The position numbers and the translations under genes were made by a program. A stretch of 64,000 bases of DNA, taken from contig NZ_JAPEMC010000001.1 in assembly GCF_026343115.1 (NCBI RefSeq), positions 1,178,001 through 1,242,000 of the forward strand. The letters are read 5' to 3'. Of this stretch, positions 1-8,093 are shown piece by piece. The DNA is from Streptomyces sp. NBC_00102. GTDB lineage: Bacteria > Actinomycetota > Actinomycetes > Streptomycetales > Streptomycetaceae. Position 1 is the stretch's first letter, and each line of letters starts with the position of its first letter. Under the pieces are notes generated by a model that was given only the letters and a program-made list of their open reading frames with translations, had not been told where the DNA came from and made no database searches.

Positions 1-51
1 CAGCGCTCCCGCGCGGCGCCATATCCGAACCACTCCAACGGAGGCCCTGCG

Positions 52-981
52 GTGCACGAACTGCCGCAACAGCTGGCCAACGGACTCATCCTCGGCGCGA
101 TGTACGGACTCATCGCGATCGGTTACACGATGGTCTACGGAATCATCCAGCTCATCAACTTCGCACACGGCGAGATCTTCATGATCGGAGGCTTCGGGGC
201 ACTCACCGTGTACCTCTGGATGCCCTCCGGATCCAACCTCCTCGCCATCGTCCCCCTCATGATCGTCGGCGGCGTGATCTGCTCCGTCGCCGTCAGCGTC
301 GCCGCCGAACGCTTCGCCTACCGGCCCCTGCGCAACGCACCCCGCCTCGCCCCGCTCATCACCGCGATCGGCCTCTCCCTCGCCCTCCAGCAGGCCGTCT
401 GGAAGTGGTACCCCGACGCGACCGCCGACCGCTCCTTCCCGCAGTTCAAGGGCGGCGCCTTCGACCTGCTCGGCGCCCACATCCAGCGCGGCGACCTCTT
501 CGTCCTCATCTCCGCACCCGTCTGCATGCTCGCCCTCGGCCTCTTCGTCTCCAAGACCCGCGCCGGCCGCGGCATGCAGGCCACCTCGCAGGACCCCGAC
601 ACCGCCAAGCTCATGGGCATCAACACCGACCGGATCATCGTCATGGCCTTCGCCATCGGTGCCGCGTTCGCCGCCGTCGCCGCCGTCGCCTACGGGCTCA
701 AGAACGGCCAGATCGGCTTCCGGATGGGCTTCCTCATGGGCCTCAAAGCCTTCACCGCCGCCGTACTCGGCGGCATCGGCAACATCTACGGCGCCATGCT
801 CGGCGGCGTCGTCCTCGGCCTCGCCGAAGCCCTCGCCACCGGCTACATGAGCGACGTCCCCGGCATGGACCTCTTCGGCGGCGGCGCCTGGAAGGACGTG
901 TGGGCCTTCGCGCTCCTCATCATCGTCCTGCTGCTGCGGCCACAAGGGCTGCTCGGCGAACGCGTCGCGGACAGGGCGTGA
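52..981 (+). CDS. livH: Branched-chain amino acid ABC transporter permease, LivH type
   Basis: Inner-membrane permease of a branched-chain amino acid (HAAT family) ABC importer. The 309-residue protein is mostly hydrophobic with about eight membrane-spanning stretches. It opens with the typical LivH segment GLIAIGYTMVYGIIQLIN, followed by the NFAHGE motif, and its C-terminal part has the glycine-rich AAVLGGIGNIYGAMLGG loop that contacts the ATPases. The GTG start is preceded by a GGAGG-type ribosome binding site (about 41-45). Length is normal for the family. livM follows at once and then the two ATPase genes, so this is one operon. The solute-binding protein is not in the window and probably lies just upstream. 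Confidence 0.93.
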   Translation: MHELPQQLANGLILGAMYGLIAIGYTMVYGIIQLINFAHGEIFMIGGFGALTVYLWMPSGSNLLAIVPLMIVGGVICSVAVSVAAERFAYRPLRNAPRLAPLITAIGLSLALQQAVWKWYPDATADRSFPQFKGGAFDLLGAHIQRGDLFVLISAPVCMLALGLFVSKTRAGRGMQATSQDPDTAKLMGINTDRIIVMAFAIGAAFAAVAAVAYGLKNGQIGFRMGFLMGLKAFTAAVLGGIGNIYGAMLGGVVLGLAEALATGYMSDVPGMDLFGGGAWKDVWAFALLIIVLLLRPQGLLGERVADRA

Positions 982-986
982 CACGG

Positions 987-2795
987 ATGACCACTCACAC
1001 CTCCGGCGCCCCCCTCGGCCTGCTGCCCCCCGCCACCGCCCGCGCCGTCACGACGGCAGGCGCGGCCGTCTCCCTCGCAGGCACCTTCCTCGCCTGGACC
1101 TGGACCGACGAATTCCCCGGCGACCTCACCGTCACCGGATACCCCGGGGGCCTCCAGGTCCTCACCCTCGTCGGCTCCCTCATCACCCTGCTCCTCGCCC
1201 TCTCCGGATACGGCATCCGCGGACTCGGCTGGCTCACCCCCGGCGGCACCAACGCCTCCGTGCGCTTCGCCGCACTCGGCATCCTCGCCACCACCGGCTA
1301 CGCCGCCGGCGCCATCACCGTCGACCTCGGCGGCGTCGTCAACCTCGAACCCGGTGCCTGGGTCAGCCTCGCCGGCTCCCTCGTCGCCGCACTCGGCGCC
1401 TTCGGCCTCCCCGCCGACCAGGCCCTCGCCGATGAGAACCCCAGCGGCCCCGCCGTCCTCCGCAACAGCCTCACCGCACCCGCACCCGGACGCGCCCGCG
1501 AACTCCCCTCCTGGGCCGAGATCCTCATCATCACGGCGAGCTTCGGCGCCGGCCTCTACCTCTTCTCGTACGGCATCGACACCGAGTACACCGAACTCTT
1601 CATCGGGTTCCTGCTCACCGCCGCCTTCGGCTTCACCGCGCTGCACCGGGCCGGCCTCGTCGCCCGCATCTCCGCGCTGACGGCCAAGCACCGCAACGTC
1701 ACCCTCACCGCCGCCCTCGCCGCAGCCTTCTGCTTCCCCTTCACGCAGACCACCGGCGAGTACGCGCTCATCGGCACCAACATCCTCGTCTTCGCGACCG
1801 TCGCCCTCGGGCTCAACGTCGTCGTCGGCCTCGCCGGCCTCCTCGACCTCGGCTACGTCGCCTTCCTCGGTGTCGGCGCCTACACCGCCGCCCTCGTCTC
1901 CGGCGCCTCCGCCTCCGCGATCGGCGTCCACTTCCCCTTCTGGGCGGCCATCCTCACCGGCGGCGCCGTCTCCATGATCTTCGGCGTCCTCATCGGCGCC
2001 CCGACCCTGCGGCTGCGCGGCGACTACCTCGCCATCGTCACCCTCGGCTTCGGAGAGATCTTCCGCGTCACCGTCAACAACCTCAACGGCAACAGCGGCC
2101 CCGACCTCACCAACGGCTCCCAGGGCATCCCCTCCATCCCCGACCTCGACCTCTTCGGATTCGAGTTCGGAGCCAACCACGACATCGGCCCCTTCAGCCT
2201 CAGCAGGCCCGCCAACTACTACCTGCTGATGCTCCTCGTCACCGCCGTCGTCATCCTCGTCTTCCGCCGCTCCGGCGACTCCCGCATCGGCCGCGCCTGG
2301 GTCGCCATCCGCGAAGACGAAACCGCCGCCACCGCCATGGGCATCAACGCCTTCCGGCTCAAGCTGCTCGCCTTCGCCCTCGGCGCCACCCTCGCCGGTC
2401 TCGCCGGAGCCGTACAGGCACACGTCAACTACACCGTGACGCCCGAGCAGTACCAGTTCGCCGGCTCCGTACCCCCGAACTCCGCCTTCCTCCTCGCCGC
2501 CGTCATCCTCGGCGGCATGGGAACCCTCAGCGGACCCTTCGTCGGCGCCGCACTCCTCTACCTCATCCCGGCCAAACTCCAGTTCATGCAGGACTACCAG
2601 CTGTTCCTCTTCGGCATCGCGCTCATCCTGCTGATGCGCTTCCGCCCCGAAGGCCTCATCGCCGACCGGCGCAAGCGACTCGAATTCCACGAGTCCGCCA
2701 AGAACGACGCGGAGAGCACGGCCGGCCGGCCCGACGTACCCGAAACACGGCAGCCCGAGGACACCGGCGCCGGCATCGCCAAGGCGGGGGCGTGA
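987..2795 (+). CDS. livM: Branched-chain amino acid ABC transporter permease, LivM type (long form)
   Basis: Second permease of the LIV importer. At 602 residues it is longer than a typical LivM core (roughly 330-420). The extra N-terminal part holds several hydrophobic segments, and the LivM core starts near residue 230, with the family motif GLNVVVGLAGLLDLGYVAF and later LRGDYLAIVTLGFGEI. I chose ATG 987. An in-frame GTG at 978 would overlap the livH stop and is possible, but AGGGCG at 973-978 sits at better spacing for 987. The C-terminal 35 residues are polar and poorly conserved-looking. The stop overlaps the livG start (GTGA), which implies translational coupling. Confidence 0.9.
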   Translation: MTTHTSGAPLGLLPPATARAVTTAGAAVSLAGTFLAWTWTDEFPGDLTVTGYPGGLQVLTLVGSLITLLLALSGYGIRGLGWLTPGGTNASVRFAALGILATTGYAAGAITVDLGGVVNLEPGAWVSLAGSLVAALGAFGLPADQALADENPSGPAVLRNSLTAPAPGRARELPSWAEILIITASFGAGLYLFSYGIDTEYTELFIGFLLTAAFGFTALHRAGLVARISALTAKHRNVTLTAALAAAFCFPFTQTTGEYALIGTNILVFATVALGLNVVVGLAGLLDLGYVAFLGVGAYTAALVSGASASAIGVHFPFWAAILTGGAVSMIFGVLIGAPTLRLRGDYLAIVTLGFGEIFRVTVNNLNGNSGPDLTNGSQGIPSIPDLDLFGFEFGANHDIGPFSLSRPANYYLLMLLVTAVVILVFRRSGDSRIGRAWVAIREDETAATAMGINAFRLKLLAFALGATLAGLAGAVQAHVNYTVTPEQYQFAGSVPPNSAFLLAAVILGGMGTLSGPFVGAALLYLIPAKLQFMQDYQLFLFGIALILLMRFRPEGLIADRRKRLEFHESAKNDAESTAGRPDVPETRQPEDTGAGIAKAGA

Positions 2796-3742
2796 CCACC
2801 GTGACCACCACCACGAACACCACAGAGAACCCCGGAGCCCCCGCCACCGGCGGCACCGTCCTCGACGCCACCGGCGTCACCATGCGCTTCGGCGGCCTCA
2901 CCGCCGTACGCGACGTCTCCCTCACCGTCGACAGCGGCGAGATCGTCGGCCTCATCGGCCCCAACGGCGCCGGGAAGACCACCTTCTTCAACTGCCTCAC
3001 CGGCCTCTACGTCCCCACCGAGGGCAAGGTCAGCTACAAGGGCACCGTCCTGCCGCCCAAGCCCCACCTCGTCACCCAGGCAGGCATCGCCCGCACCTTC
3101 CAGAACATCCGGCTCTTCGCCAACATGACCGTCCTGGAAAACGTCCTCGTCGGCCGCCACACCCGCACCGACGACGGACTCTGGTCCGCCCTCCTGCGCC
3201 TCCCCGGCCACACCCGCGCCGAAAAGGCCAGCCGCGAACGAGCCATGGAACTCCTGGAGTTCATCGGCCTCGCCCACAAAGCCGACCACCTCGCACGCAA
3301 CCTCCCCTACGGAGAGCAGCGCAAGCTGGAAATCGCGCGCGCCCTCGCCAGCGACCCCGGACTCCTCCTCCTCGACGAGCCCACCGCCGGCATGAACCCG
3401 CAGGAAACCCGCGTCACCGAAGAACTCATCTTCGCCATCCGCGACCAGGGCATCGCCGTACTCGTCATCGAGCACGACATGCGCTTCATCTTCAACCTCT
3501 GCGACCGCGTCGCCTGCCTCGTCCAGGGCGAGAAACTCGTCGAAGGCACCCCCAGCACCGTCCAGGGCGACGAACGCGTCATCGCCGCCTACCTCGGCAC
3601 CCCCTTCGAAGGAGCCCCCGGCGCCGACGAAGTCGCCGAAGTGGAAGCCGCCGAAGCAGGCCACGGCACCACGGCGGGCGGCACAGCCGCCGAAAGCACC
3701 AGCAGCACCACCGGCACCCCCGCCGAGGAGGAAACCTCATGA
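2792..3742 (+). CDS. livG: Branched-chain amino acid ABC transporter ATP-binding protein, LivG type
   Basis: Cytoplasmic ATPase that powers the LIV importer together with LivF. It has a Walker A motif GPNGAGKTT near residue 55, the LivG-specific AGIARTFQNIRLF segment, an atypical signature region NLPYGEQRKLEIARAL, Walker B LLLLDEPTAGMNP and the switch histidine in VIEHDM. The 316 residues exceed the usual ~255-290 because both ends carry low-complexity tails: a Thr-rich start and an Ala/Glu/Thr-rich C-terminus of about 55 residues with no recognised domain. The GTG start overlaps the livM stop. A more internal start would remove the Thr-rich leader and cannot be excluded. Confidence 0.93.
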   Translation: MTTVTTTTNTTENPGAPATGGTVLDATGVTMRFGGLTAVRDVSLTVDSGEIVGLIGPNGAGKTTFFNCLTGLYVPTEGKVSYKGTVLPPKPHLVTQAGIARTFQNIRLFANMTVLENVLVGRHTRTDDGLWSALLRLPGHTRAEKASRERAMELLEFIGLAHKADHLARNLPYGEQRKLEIARALASDPGLLLLDEPTAGMNPQETRVTEELIFAIRDQGIAVLVIEHDMRFIFNLCDRVACLVQGEKLVEGTPSTVQGDERVIAAYLGTPFEGAPGADEVAEVEAAEAGHGTTAGGTAAESTSSTTGTPAEEETS

Positions 3743-4455
3743 CCGCGCTCCTGGAAGTCGAGGACCTCCGCGTCGCCTACGGCAAGATCGAAGCCGTCAA
3801 AGGCATCTCGTTCAGCGTCGAAGCCGGCCAGGTCGTCACCCTCATCGGCACCAACGGCGCCGGAAAGACGACCACGCTGCGCACCCTCTCCGGGCTCCTC
3901 AAACCGGCCGGCGGGCGCATCGTCTTCGACGGAAAGCCCCTCGCCGACGTCCCCGCGCACAAGATCGTCGCCCTGGGCCTCGCCCACTCCCCCGAGGGAC
4001 GCCACATCTTCCCCCGGCTGACGATCGCCGAAAACCTCCTCCTCGGCGCCTACCTGCGCAGCGACAAGACAGGCATCGAACAGGACGTCCAGCGCGCCTA
4101 CGACCTCTTCCCCATCCTCGGGGAACGCCGCAAGCAGTCCGCCGGAACCCTCTCGGGCGGCGAGCAGCAGATGCTTGCCATGGGACGCGCCCTGATGTCG
4201 CGGCCCAAGCTGCTCATGCTCGACGAGCCCTCCATGGGCCTCTCTCCGATCATGATGCAGAAGATCATGGAGACCATCGTCGAACTCCGGTCCTCCGGTA
4301 CGACGATCCTCCTGGTCGAGCAGAACGCCCAGGCGGCTCTCTCCCTCGCGGACCAGGGCCACGTGATGGAGATCGGCAAGATCGTCCTCTCCGGCACCGG
4401 GGCCGACCTGCTGCACGACGAGTCGGTCCGCAAGGCCTACCTCGGCGAGGACTGA
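3739..4455 (+). CDS. livF: Branched-chain amino acid ABC transporter ATP-binding protein, LivF type
   Basis: Second ATPase of the LIV importer, 238 residues, the usual LivF size. Visible motifs are Walker A GTNGAGKTT, the LivF-typical SPEGRHIFPRLTIAENL, signature LSGGEQQMLAMGRAL, Walker B LLMLDEPSMGL and the H-loop region ILLVEQN (Gln/Asn in place of His, as is normal for LivF). ATG overlaps the livG stop (ATGA). This is the last gene of the operon, and a perfect hairpin follows 27 bp downstream. Confidence 0.95.
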   Translation: MTALLEVEDLRVAYGKIEAVKGISFSVEAGQVVTLIGTNGAGKTTTLRTLSGLLKPAGGRIVFDGKPLADVPAHKIVALGLAHSPEGRHIFPRLTIAENLLLGAYLRSDKTGIEQDVQRAYDLFPILGERRKQSAGTLSGGEQQMLAMGRALMSRPKLLMLDEPSMGLSPIMMQKIMETIVELRSSGTTILLVEQNAQAALSLADQGHVMEIGKIVLSGTGADLLHDESVRKAYLGED

Positions 4456-4482
4456 CCCCGCGCACACCGCGCCCGCACTGCA

Positions 4483-4521
4483 CAGGGCCCGCACTCCGAG
4501 CGATTCGGAGTGCGGGCCCTG
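4483..4521. terminator. Bidirectional terminator between livF and the ANTAR regulator
   Basis: A perfect 17-bp inverted repeat (4483-4499 with 4505-4521) around a 5-nt loop GCGAT, between two convergent genes. It lacks a long T tract, as is common in Streptomyces, and could serve both strands. Confidence 0.85.
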
Positions 4522-4551
4522 TGGCGTCGTGGAACGGGAAGGGCGGCGCCG

Positions 4552-5208
4552 TTACTCGGCGGCCTTCTTCTTCTCCGCTGCGTCCTCGATCAGCGCCTCG
4601 GCCAGCTGCTGCATCGAGAGCCGCCGGTCCATCGAGGTCTTCTGGATCCAGCGGAACGCGGCCGGCTCGGAGAGGCCGTAGTCGGTCTGGAGAATGCTCT
4701 TCGCCCGGTCGACCAGCTTCCGGGTCTCCAGCCGCTGGGCCAGGTCCGCGACCTCGTTCTCCAGCGCCCGCAGCTCGGCGAAGCGGGACACCGCCATCTC
4801 GATGGCGGGCACCACGTCGCTCTTGCTGAACGGCTTCACCAGGTACGCCATCGCCCCGGCGTCGCGGGCCCGCTCGACCAGGTCGCGCTGCGAGAAGGCG
4901 GTGAGCATGAGGACCGGGGCGATGGACTCCTCGGCGATCTTCTCCGCCGCGGAGATCCCGTCGAGCACCGGCATCTTGACGTCGAGGATGACCAGGTCGG
5001 GCTTGTGCTCCCGGGCCAGCTCGACGGCCTGCTGGCCGTCACCGGCCTCACCGACGACCGCGTACCCCTCTTCCTCCAGCATCTCCTTGAGGTCCAGGCG
5101 GATGAGCGCTTCGTCCTCGGCGATGACGACTCGGGTCGTCAGCGGCGGGACGTGCGACTTGTCGTCGTCGACGGCGTCTACGGGCTCGGGCGACTCGGGC
5201 GTGGTCAC
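4552..5208 (-). CDS. pdtaR: ANTAR-domain response regulator (PdtaR-like)
   Basis: Cytoplasmic response regulator that acts on RNA: ANTAR domains bind paired hairpins in leaders and prevent transcription termination. The receiver domain spans about residues 24-140, with acidic pair E31/D32, phosphoacceptor D76 in LVILDVKMP and the conserved Lys in LVKPFSK. A short coiled linker (FAELRALENEVADLAQRLETR) leads to the ANTAR helix region ending in the MDRRLSMQQLAEALIE motif. At 218 residues it matches mycobacterial PdtaR (Rv1626). GAGGAG (complement of 5214-5219) precedes the GTG start. No cognate PdtaS-type kinase is in the window. Single gene, convergent with livF. Confidence 0.9.
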   Translation of the reverse strand: MTTPESPEPVDAVDDDKSHVPPLTTRVVIAEDEALIRLDLKEMLEEEGYAVVGEAGDGQQAVELAREHKPDLVILDVKMPVLDGISAAEKIAEESIAPVLMLTAFSQRDLVERARDAGAMAYLVKPFSKSDVVPAIEMAVSRFAELRALENEVADLAQRLETRKLVDRAKSILQTDYGLSEPAAFRWIQKTSMDRRLSMQQLAEALIEDAAEKKKAAE

Positions 5209-5308
5209 GGGGGCTCCTCGGTAAGGACAGGGGTACTGCTCCCAAGAGCCTACCTAGCTGCGGTATGGTGGATCATCAGCGGGTCGAGGTTAACCTTTGA
5301 TTCTGCGA

Positions 5309-5383
5309 GCCCCGGTAGTCCAATTGGTTAGAGACAATGGATTCAAAACCCATACAGTGTCGGTTCGAGTCCGACTCGGGGTA
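5309..5383 (+). tRNA. Atypical tRNA(-like) gene, anticodon CAA, class I variable loop
   Basis: Folds as a cloverleaf. The acceptor stem 5309-5315/5376-5382 has G-U pairs at both ends. The D arm has the GG pair of the D loop but only a 3-bp stem. The anticodon arm is 5337-5353, with loop TTCAAAA giving anticodon CAA at 5344-5346. The variable loop is only 5 nt (5354-5358), followed by a perfect T arm with loop TTCGAGT (5359-5375) and discriminator A5383. CCA is not encoded, and TTTT follows. CAA would read UUG (Leu), yet bacterial leucine tRNAs are class II with a long variable arm, and the A31/C39 pair is mismatched. It could be a specialised or degenerate tRNA rather than a normal tRNA-Leu. 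Confidence 0.75.
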
Positions 5384-5492
5384 CTTTTCCTTCGTTTCGA
5401 AGGCTCGCACATATTCGCCGAACTTCACTTGATCTGAGTACGGATCACGGATTCCCGCGCCCGTTCCACGTCTTCGGGCGAAGCTCGGCGCC

Positions 5493-6269
5493 ATGTACGA
5501 CCTGGGAACCCGGAAGCATGCCCTGACGCTGGTGGCACAGGGCCGCAGTCTCAACTCCGTGAGCAGGCTCACCGGCGTCTCCCGCTCCGCCATCCGCTCC
5601 TGGCAGACCCGTCTCGAACCGCTCGAACCCGCCCGCGCGGAGCCCTGCCCCCGGTGCGCCTCCGCGCCCACCGCGGTCGAGCCGACCGCCGCGTACGCGT
5701 ACCTGCTGGGGCTCTACCTGGGCGACGGATGCATCAGCGCGGCACCCCGCGGGGTGTACGCCCTGCGCATCGCGTGCGCCGACGCCTGGCCCGGGCTCAT
5801 CGACGCCTGCGCCGAGGCGGTGCGGCAGGTCCGCCCCACGAACAAGGTCATGCGGGTCAGGGCCACCGGATGCCAGTACGTCACCTCGTACAGCAAGCAC
5901 TGGCCCTGCCTCTTCCCCCAGCACGGACCCGGCAAGAAGCACGAGCGCCGCATCGTCCTCGACCCCTGGCAGCGGGAGATCATCGCCGCGCGCCCCTGGG
6001 AGTTCGTGCGCGGGCTGGTCCACTCGGACGGCTGCCGGGCCACGAACTGGACGACCCGGACGGTCGGCGGGTTGGTGAAGCGGTACGAGTACCCGAGGTA
6101 CTGGTTCACCAACGTCTCGGACGACATCCGCCGGCTCTACACGGACACGCTGGACACGCTCGGCGTGGAGTGGACCCACTGCGACCGGGCGGGGCGGCGG
6201 TACAACGTCTCCGTCGCCCGACGGGCGTCCGTCGCGCTCATGGACGCGCACGTCGGGCCGAAATACTGA
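5493..6269 (+). CDS. Free-standing LAGLIDADG-type homing-endonuclease-like protein with N-terminal HTH
   Basis: 258 residues. An N-terminal helix-turn-helix (about residues 8-38, SLNSVSRLTGVSRSAIRSW) resembles those of transposase or resolvase-type DNA-binding proteins. Two LAGLIDADG-like helices follow: AYLLGLYLGDGCI near residue 70 and EFVRGLVHSDGCR near 172, each ending in the acidic residue that coordinates Mg2+. The layout matches single-chain LAGLIDADG proteins widespread as stand-alone genes in actinomycetes. No intein or intron is recognisable around it. It starts 110 bp after the atypical tRNA and ends 7 bp before the convergent pyruvate kinase stop. The start codon lacks a strong RBS. 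Whether it still cuts DNA or acts as a regulator is unknown. Confidence 0.75.
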   Translation: MYDLGTRKHALTLVAQGRSLNSVSRLTGVSRSAIRSWQTRLEPLEPARAEPCPRCASAPTAVEPTAAYAYLLGLYLGDGCISAAPRGVYALRIACADAWPGLIDACAEAVRQVRPTNKVMRVRATGCQYVTSYSKHWPCLFPQHGPGKKHERRIVLDPWQREIIAARPWEFVRGLVHSDGCRATNWTTRTVGGLVKRYEYPRYWFTNVSDDIRRLYTDTLDTLGVEWTHCDRAGRRYNVSVARRASVALMDAHVGPKY

Positions 6270-6276
6270 GAGCGGG

Positions 6277-7713
6277 CTACTTCGGGCTGTCGTCCTCGCC
6301 GACGTGGTGGACGCGGACCAGGTTGGTGGAGCCGGCGACACCGGGCGGGGAGCCGGCGGTGATGACGATGACGTCGCCCTTGGCACAGCGGCCGATGCGC
6401 AGGAGTTCCTCGTCGACCTGGGCGACCATCGCGTCGGTGGAGTCGACGTGCGGGCCGAGGAAGGTTTCGACGCCCCAGGTGAGGTTGAGCTGGGCGCGGG
6501 TGGCGGCGTCGGGGGTGAAGGCGAGGAGCGGGATGGGTGAGCGGTAGCGGGAGAGGCGTTTGGCGGTGTCGCCGCTCTGGGTGAAGGCGACGAGGAATTT
6601 GGCGCCGAGGAAGTCGCCCATTTCGGCTGCGGCGCGTGCGACGGCGCCGCCCTGGGTGCGGGGCTTGCTGTGGTCGGTGAGCGGGGGCAGTCCCTTGGCG
6701 AGGATGTCTTCCTCGGCGGCTTCGACGATGCGGGACATGGTGCGGACGGTCTCGATGGGGTATTTGCCGACGCTGGTCTCGCCGGAGAGCATGACGGCGT
6801 CGGTGCCGTCGATGACGGCGTTGGCGACATCGGAGGCTTCGGCGCGGGTGGGGCGGGAGTTGTCGATCATCGAGTCGAGCATCTGGGTGGCGACGATGAC
6901 GGGTTTGGCGTTGCGCTTGGCGAGTTTGACGGCGCGTTTCTGGACGATCGGGACCTGTTCCAGGGGCATTTCGACGCCGAGGTCGCCGCGGGCGACCATG
7001 ATGCCGTCGAAGGCGGCGACGATGCCGTCGATGTTCTCGACGGCCTGGGGTTTCTCGACCTTCGCGATGACGGGGAGGCGGCGGCCTTCCTCGGTCATGA
7101 CGCGGTGGACGTCGTCGATGTCCTTTCCGCTGCGTACGAAGGAGAGGGCGATGACGTCGGCGCCGATGCGCAGGGCCCAGCGGAGGTCGTCGATGTCCTT
7201 TTCGGAGAGGGCGGGGACGGAGACGGCGACGCCGGGGAGGTTGAGGCCCTTGTTGTCGGAGACCACGCCGCCTTCGAGGACGGTGGTGTGGACGCGGGGG
7301 CCGTCGACGGCGGTGACCTGGAGTGCGACGCGGCCGTCGTCGACGAGGATGCGCTCGCCGGGGGTGACGTCGGCGGCGAGGCCGTCGTAGGTGGTGCCGC
7401 AGGTGTTCTTGTCGCCGTCGGTGTGGGGTTCGACGGTGATGGTGAAGGTGTCTCCGCGTTCAAGGAGTACGGGGCCTTCACGAAATCGCCCGAGGCGGAT
7501 CTTCGGGCCTTGGAGGTCGGCGAGGATGCCGACGTTGCGGCCGGTCTCCTCGGCGGCTTTGCGGACGTGGTGGTACCGCTGTTCGTGTTCGGCGTAACTG
7601 CCGTGGCTGAGGTTGAAGCGGGCGACGTCCATTCCGGCTTCGACCAGGGCTTTGATCTGGTCGTACGAGTCGGTTGCGGGGCCCAGGGTGCAGACGATTT
7701 TCGCTCGGCGCAT
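6277..7713 (-). CDS. pyk: Pyruvate kinase
   Basis: Glycolytic enzyme converting phosphoenolpyruvate and ADP to pyruvate and ATP in the cytoplasm. At 478 residues it has the usual bacterial length. It starts MRRAKIVCTLGPATDS, with the active-site NLSHG segment, the signature around IAKVEKPQAV with the catalytic Lys, metal-binding MVARGDLGVEMPLEQVP, and the ATQMLDSMI...PTRAEASDVANAV stretch. The C-terminal domain (AFTQSGDTAKRLSRYR) is complete. Transcribed alone, convergent with the LAGLIDADG gene and divergent from the nucleotidase. Streptomycetes usually encode two pyruvate kinases; which one this is cannot be told from the window. Confidence 0.97.
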   Translation of the reverse strand: MRRAKIVCTLGPATDSYDQIKALVEAGMDVARFNLSHGSYAEHEQRYHHVRKAAEETGRNVGILADLQGPKIRLGRFREGPVLLERGDTFTITVEPHTDGDKNTCGTTYDGLAADVTPGERILVDDGRVALQVTAVDGPRVHTTVLEGGVVSDNKGLNLPGVAVSVPALSEKDIDDLRWALRIGADVIALSFVRSGKDIDDVHRVMTEEGRRLPVIAKVEKPQAVENIDGIVAAFDGIMVARGDLGVEMPLEQVPIVQKRAVKLAKRNAKPVIVATQMLDSMIDNSRPTRAEASDVANAVIDGTDAVMLSGETSVGKYPIETVRTMSRIVEAAEEDILAKGLPPLTDHSKPRTQGGAVARAAAEMGDFLGAKFLVAFTQSGDTAKRLSRYRSPIPLLAFTPDAATRAQLNLTWGVETFLGPHVDSTDAMVAQVDEELLRIGRCAKGDVIVITAGSPPGVAGSTNLVRVHHVGEDDSPK

Positions 7714-8093
7714 GTTTCGAGCCTAGACCTTACCTACGGGTACGTAATTGGCTCGGCATGACCGTCCAACATCCTTTCGGTTAAGGGACGTTGACAAGTG
7801 TTGAATTGCGCGGGCCGTCGCTCCGATGAGCGTTTCCCGGGCGCCGAGGGAAGTCCGGGAGGGGTTCCGGGGGACTTCCGAGGGCTTCCCGAGGCTGGAT
7901 GATCGACCGGATGTTCCGTCAGGGACAGCCGTTCGTGCGCAGACAGTCACCAGATCGAAATGTGAACAGGGTGTTCTGTATGCGTCGACTGCGTCAGAAT
8001 CTACGCGCGTCATGAACGTGGAACAGCCCGCCCCGCGCCGGTCGCCCGCGTCGTCCGAGTGAAGAGTGAAGAGTGAACGAGGAGTACCGAAAA
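7714..8093. other. Divergent intergenic region between pyk and the nucleotidase gene
   Basis: 380 bp without a convincing gene; it must hold the pyk promoter (minus) and the nucleotidase promoter (plus). A small inverted repeat GAACA-GGG-TGTTC lies at 7964-7976. Three imperfect 7-bp repeats of GTGAAGA run from 8059 to 8079 directly before the RBS GAGGAG (8079-8084). I find no clean -35/-10 pair. Confidence 0.4.

Noticed and set aside
843-2690. A 615-codon minus-strand open frame opposite livM
   Set aside because: Composition of Glu/Gly/Ala/Asp only; antisense shadow of a normal permease gene.
5287-5296. AGGTTAACCT as an iron box
   Set aside because: Only the core AGGTTA matches; the 19-bp symmetry is missing and the flanking genes are not iron-related.
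7964-7976. GAACAGGGTGTTC as a LexA (SOS) box
   Set aside because: The two GAAC/GTTC halves are separated by five bases; the Streptomyces LexA consensus has four, and the neighbouring genes are not SOS genes.
8059-8079. GTGAAGA repeats as a PHO box upstream of the nucleotidase
   Set aside because: PHO boxes are 11-bp direct repeats of GTTCACC type; these have 7-bp spacing and poor match, and lie over the RBS.
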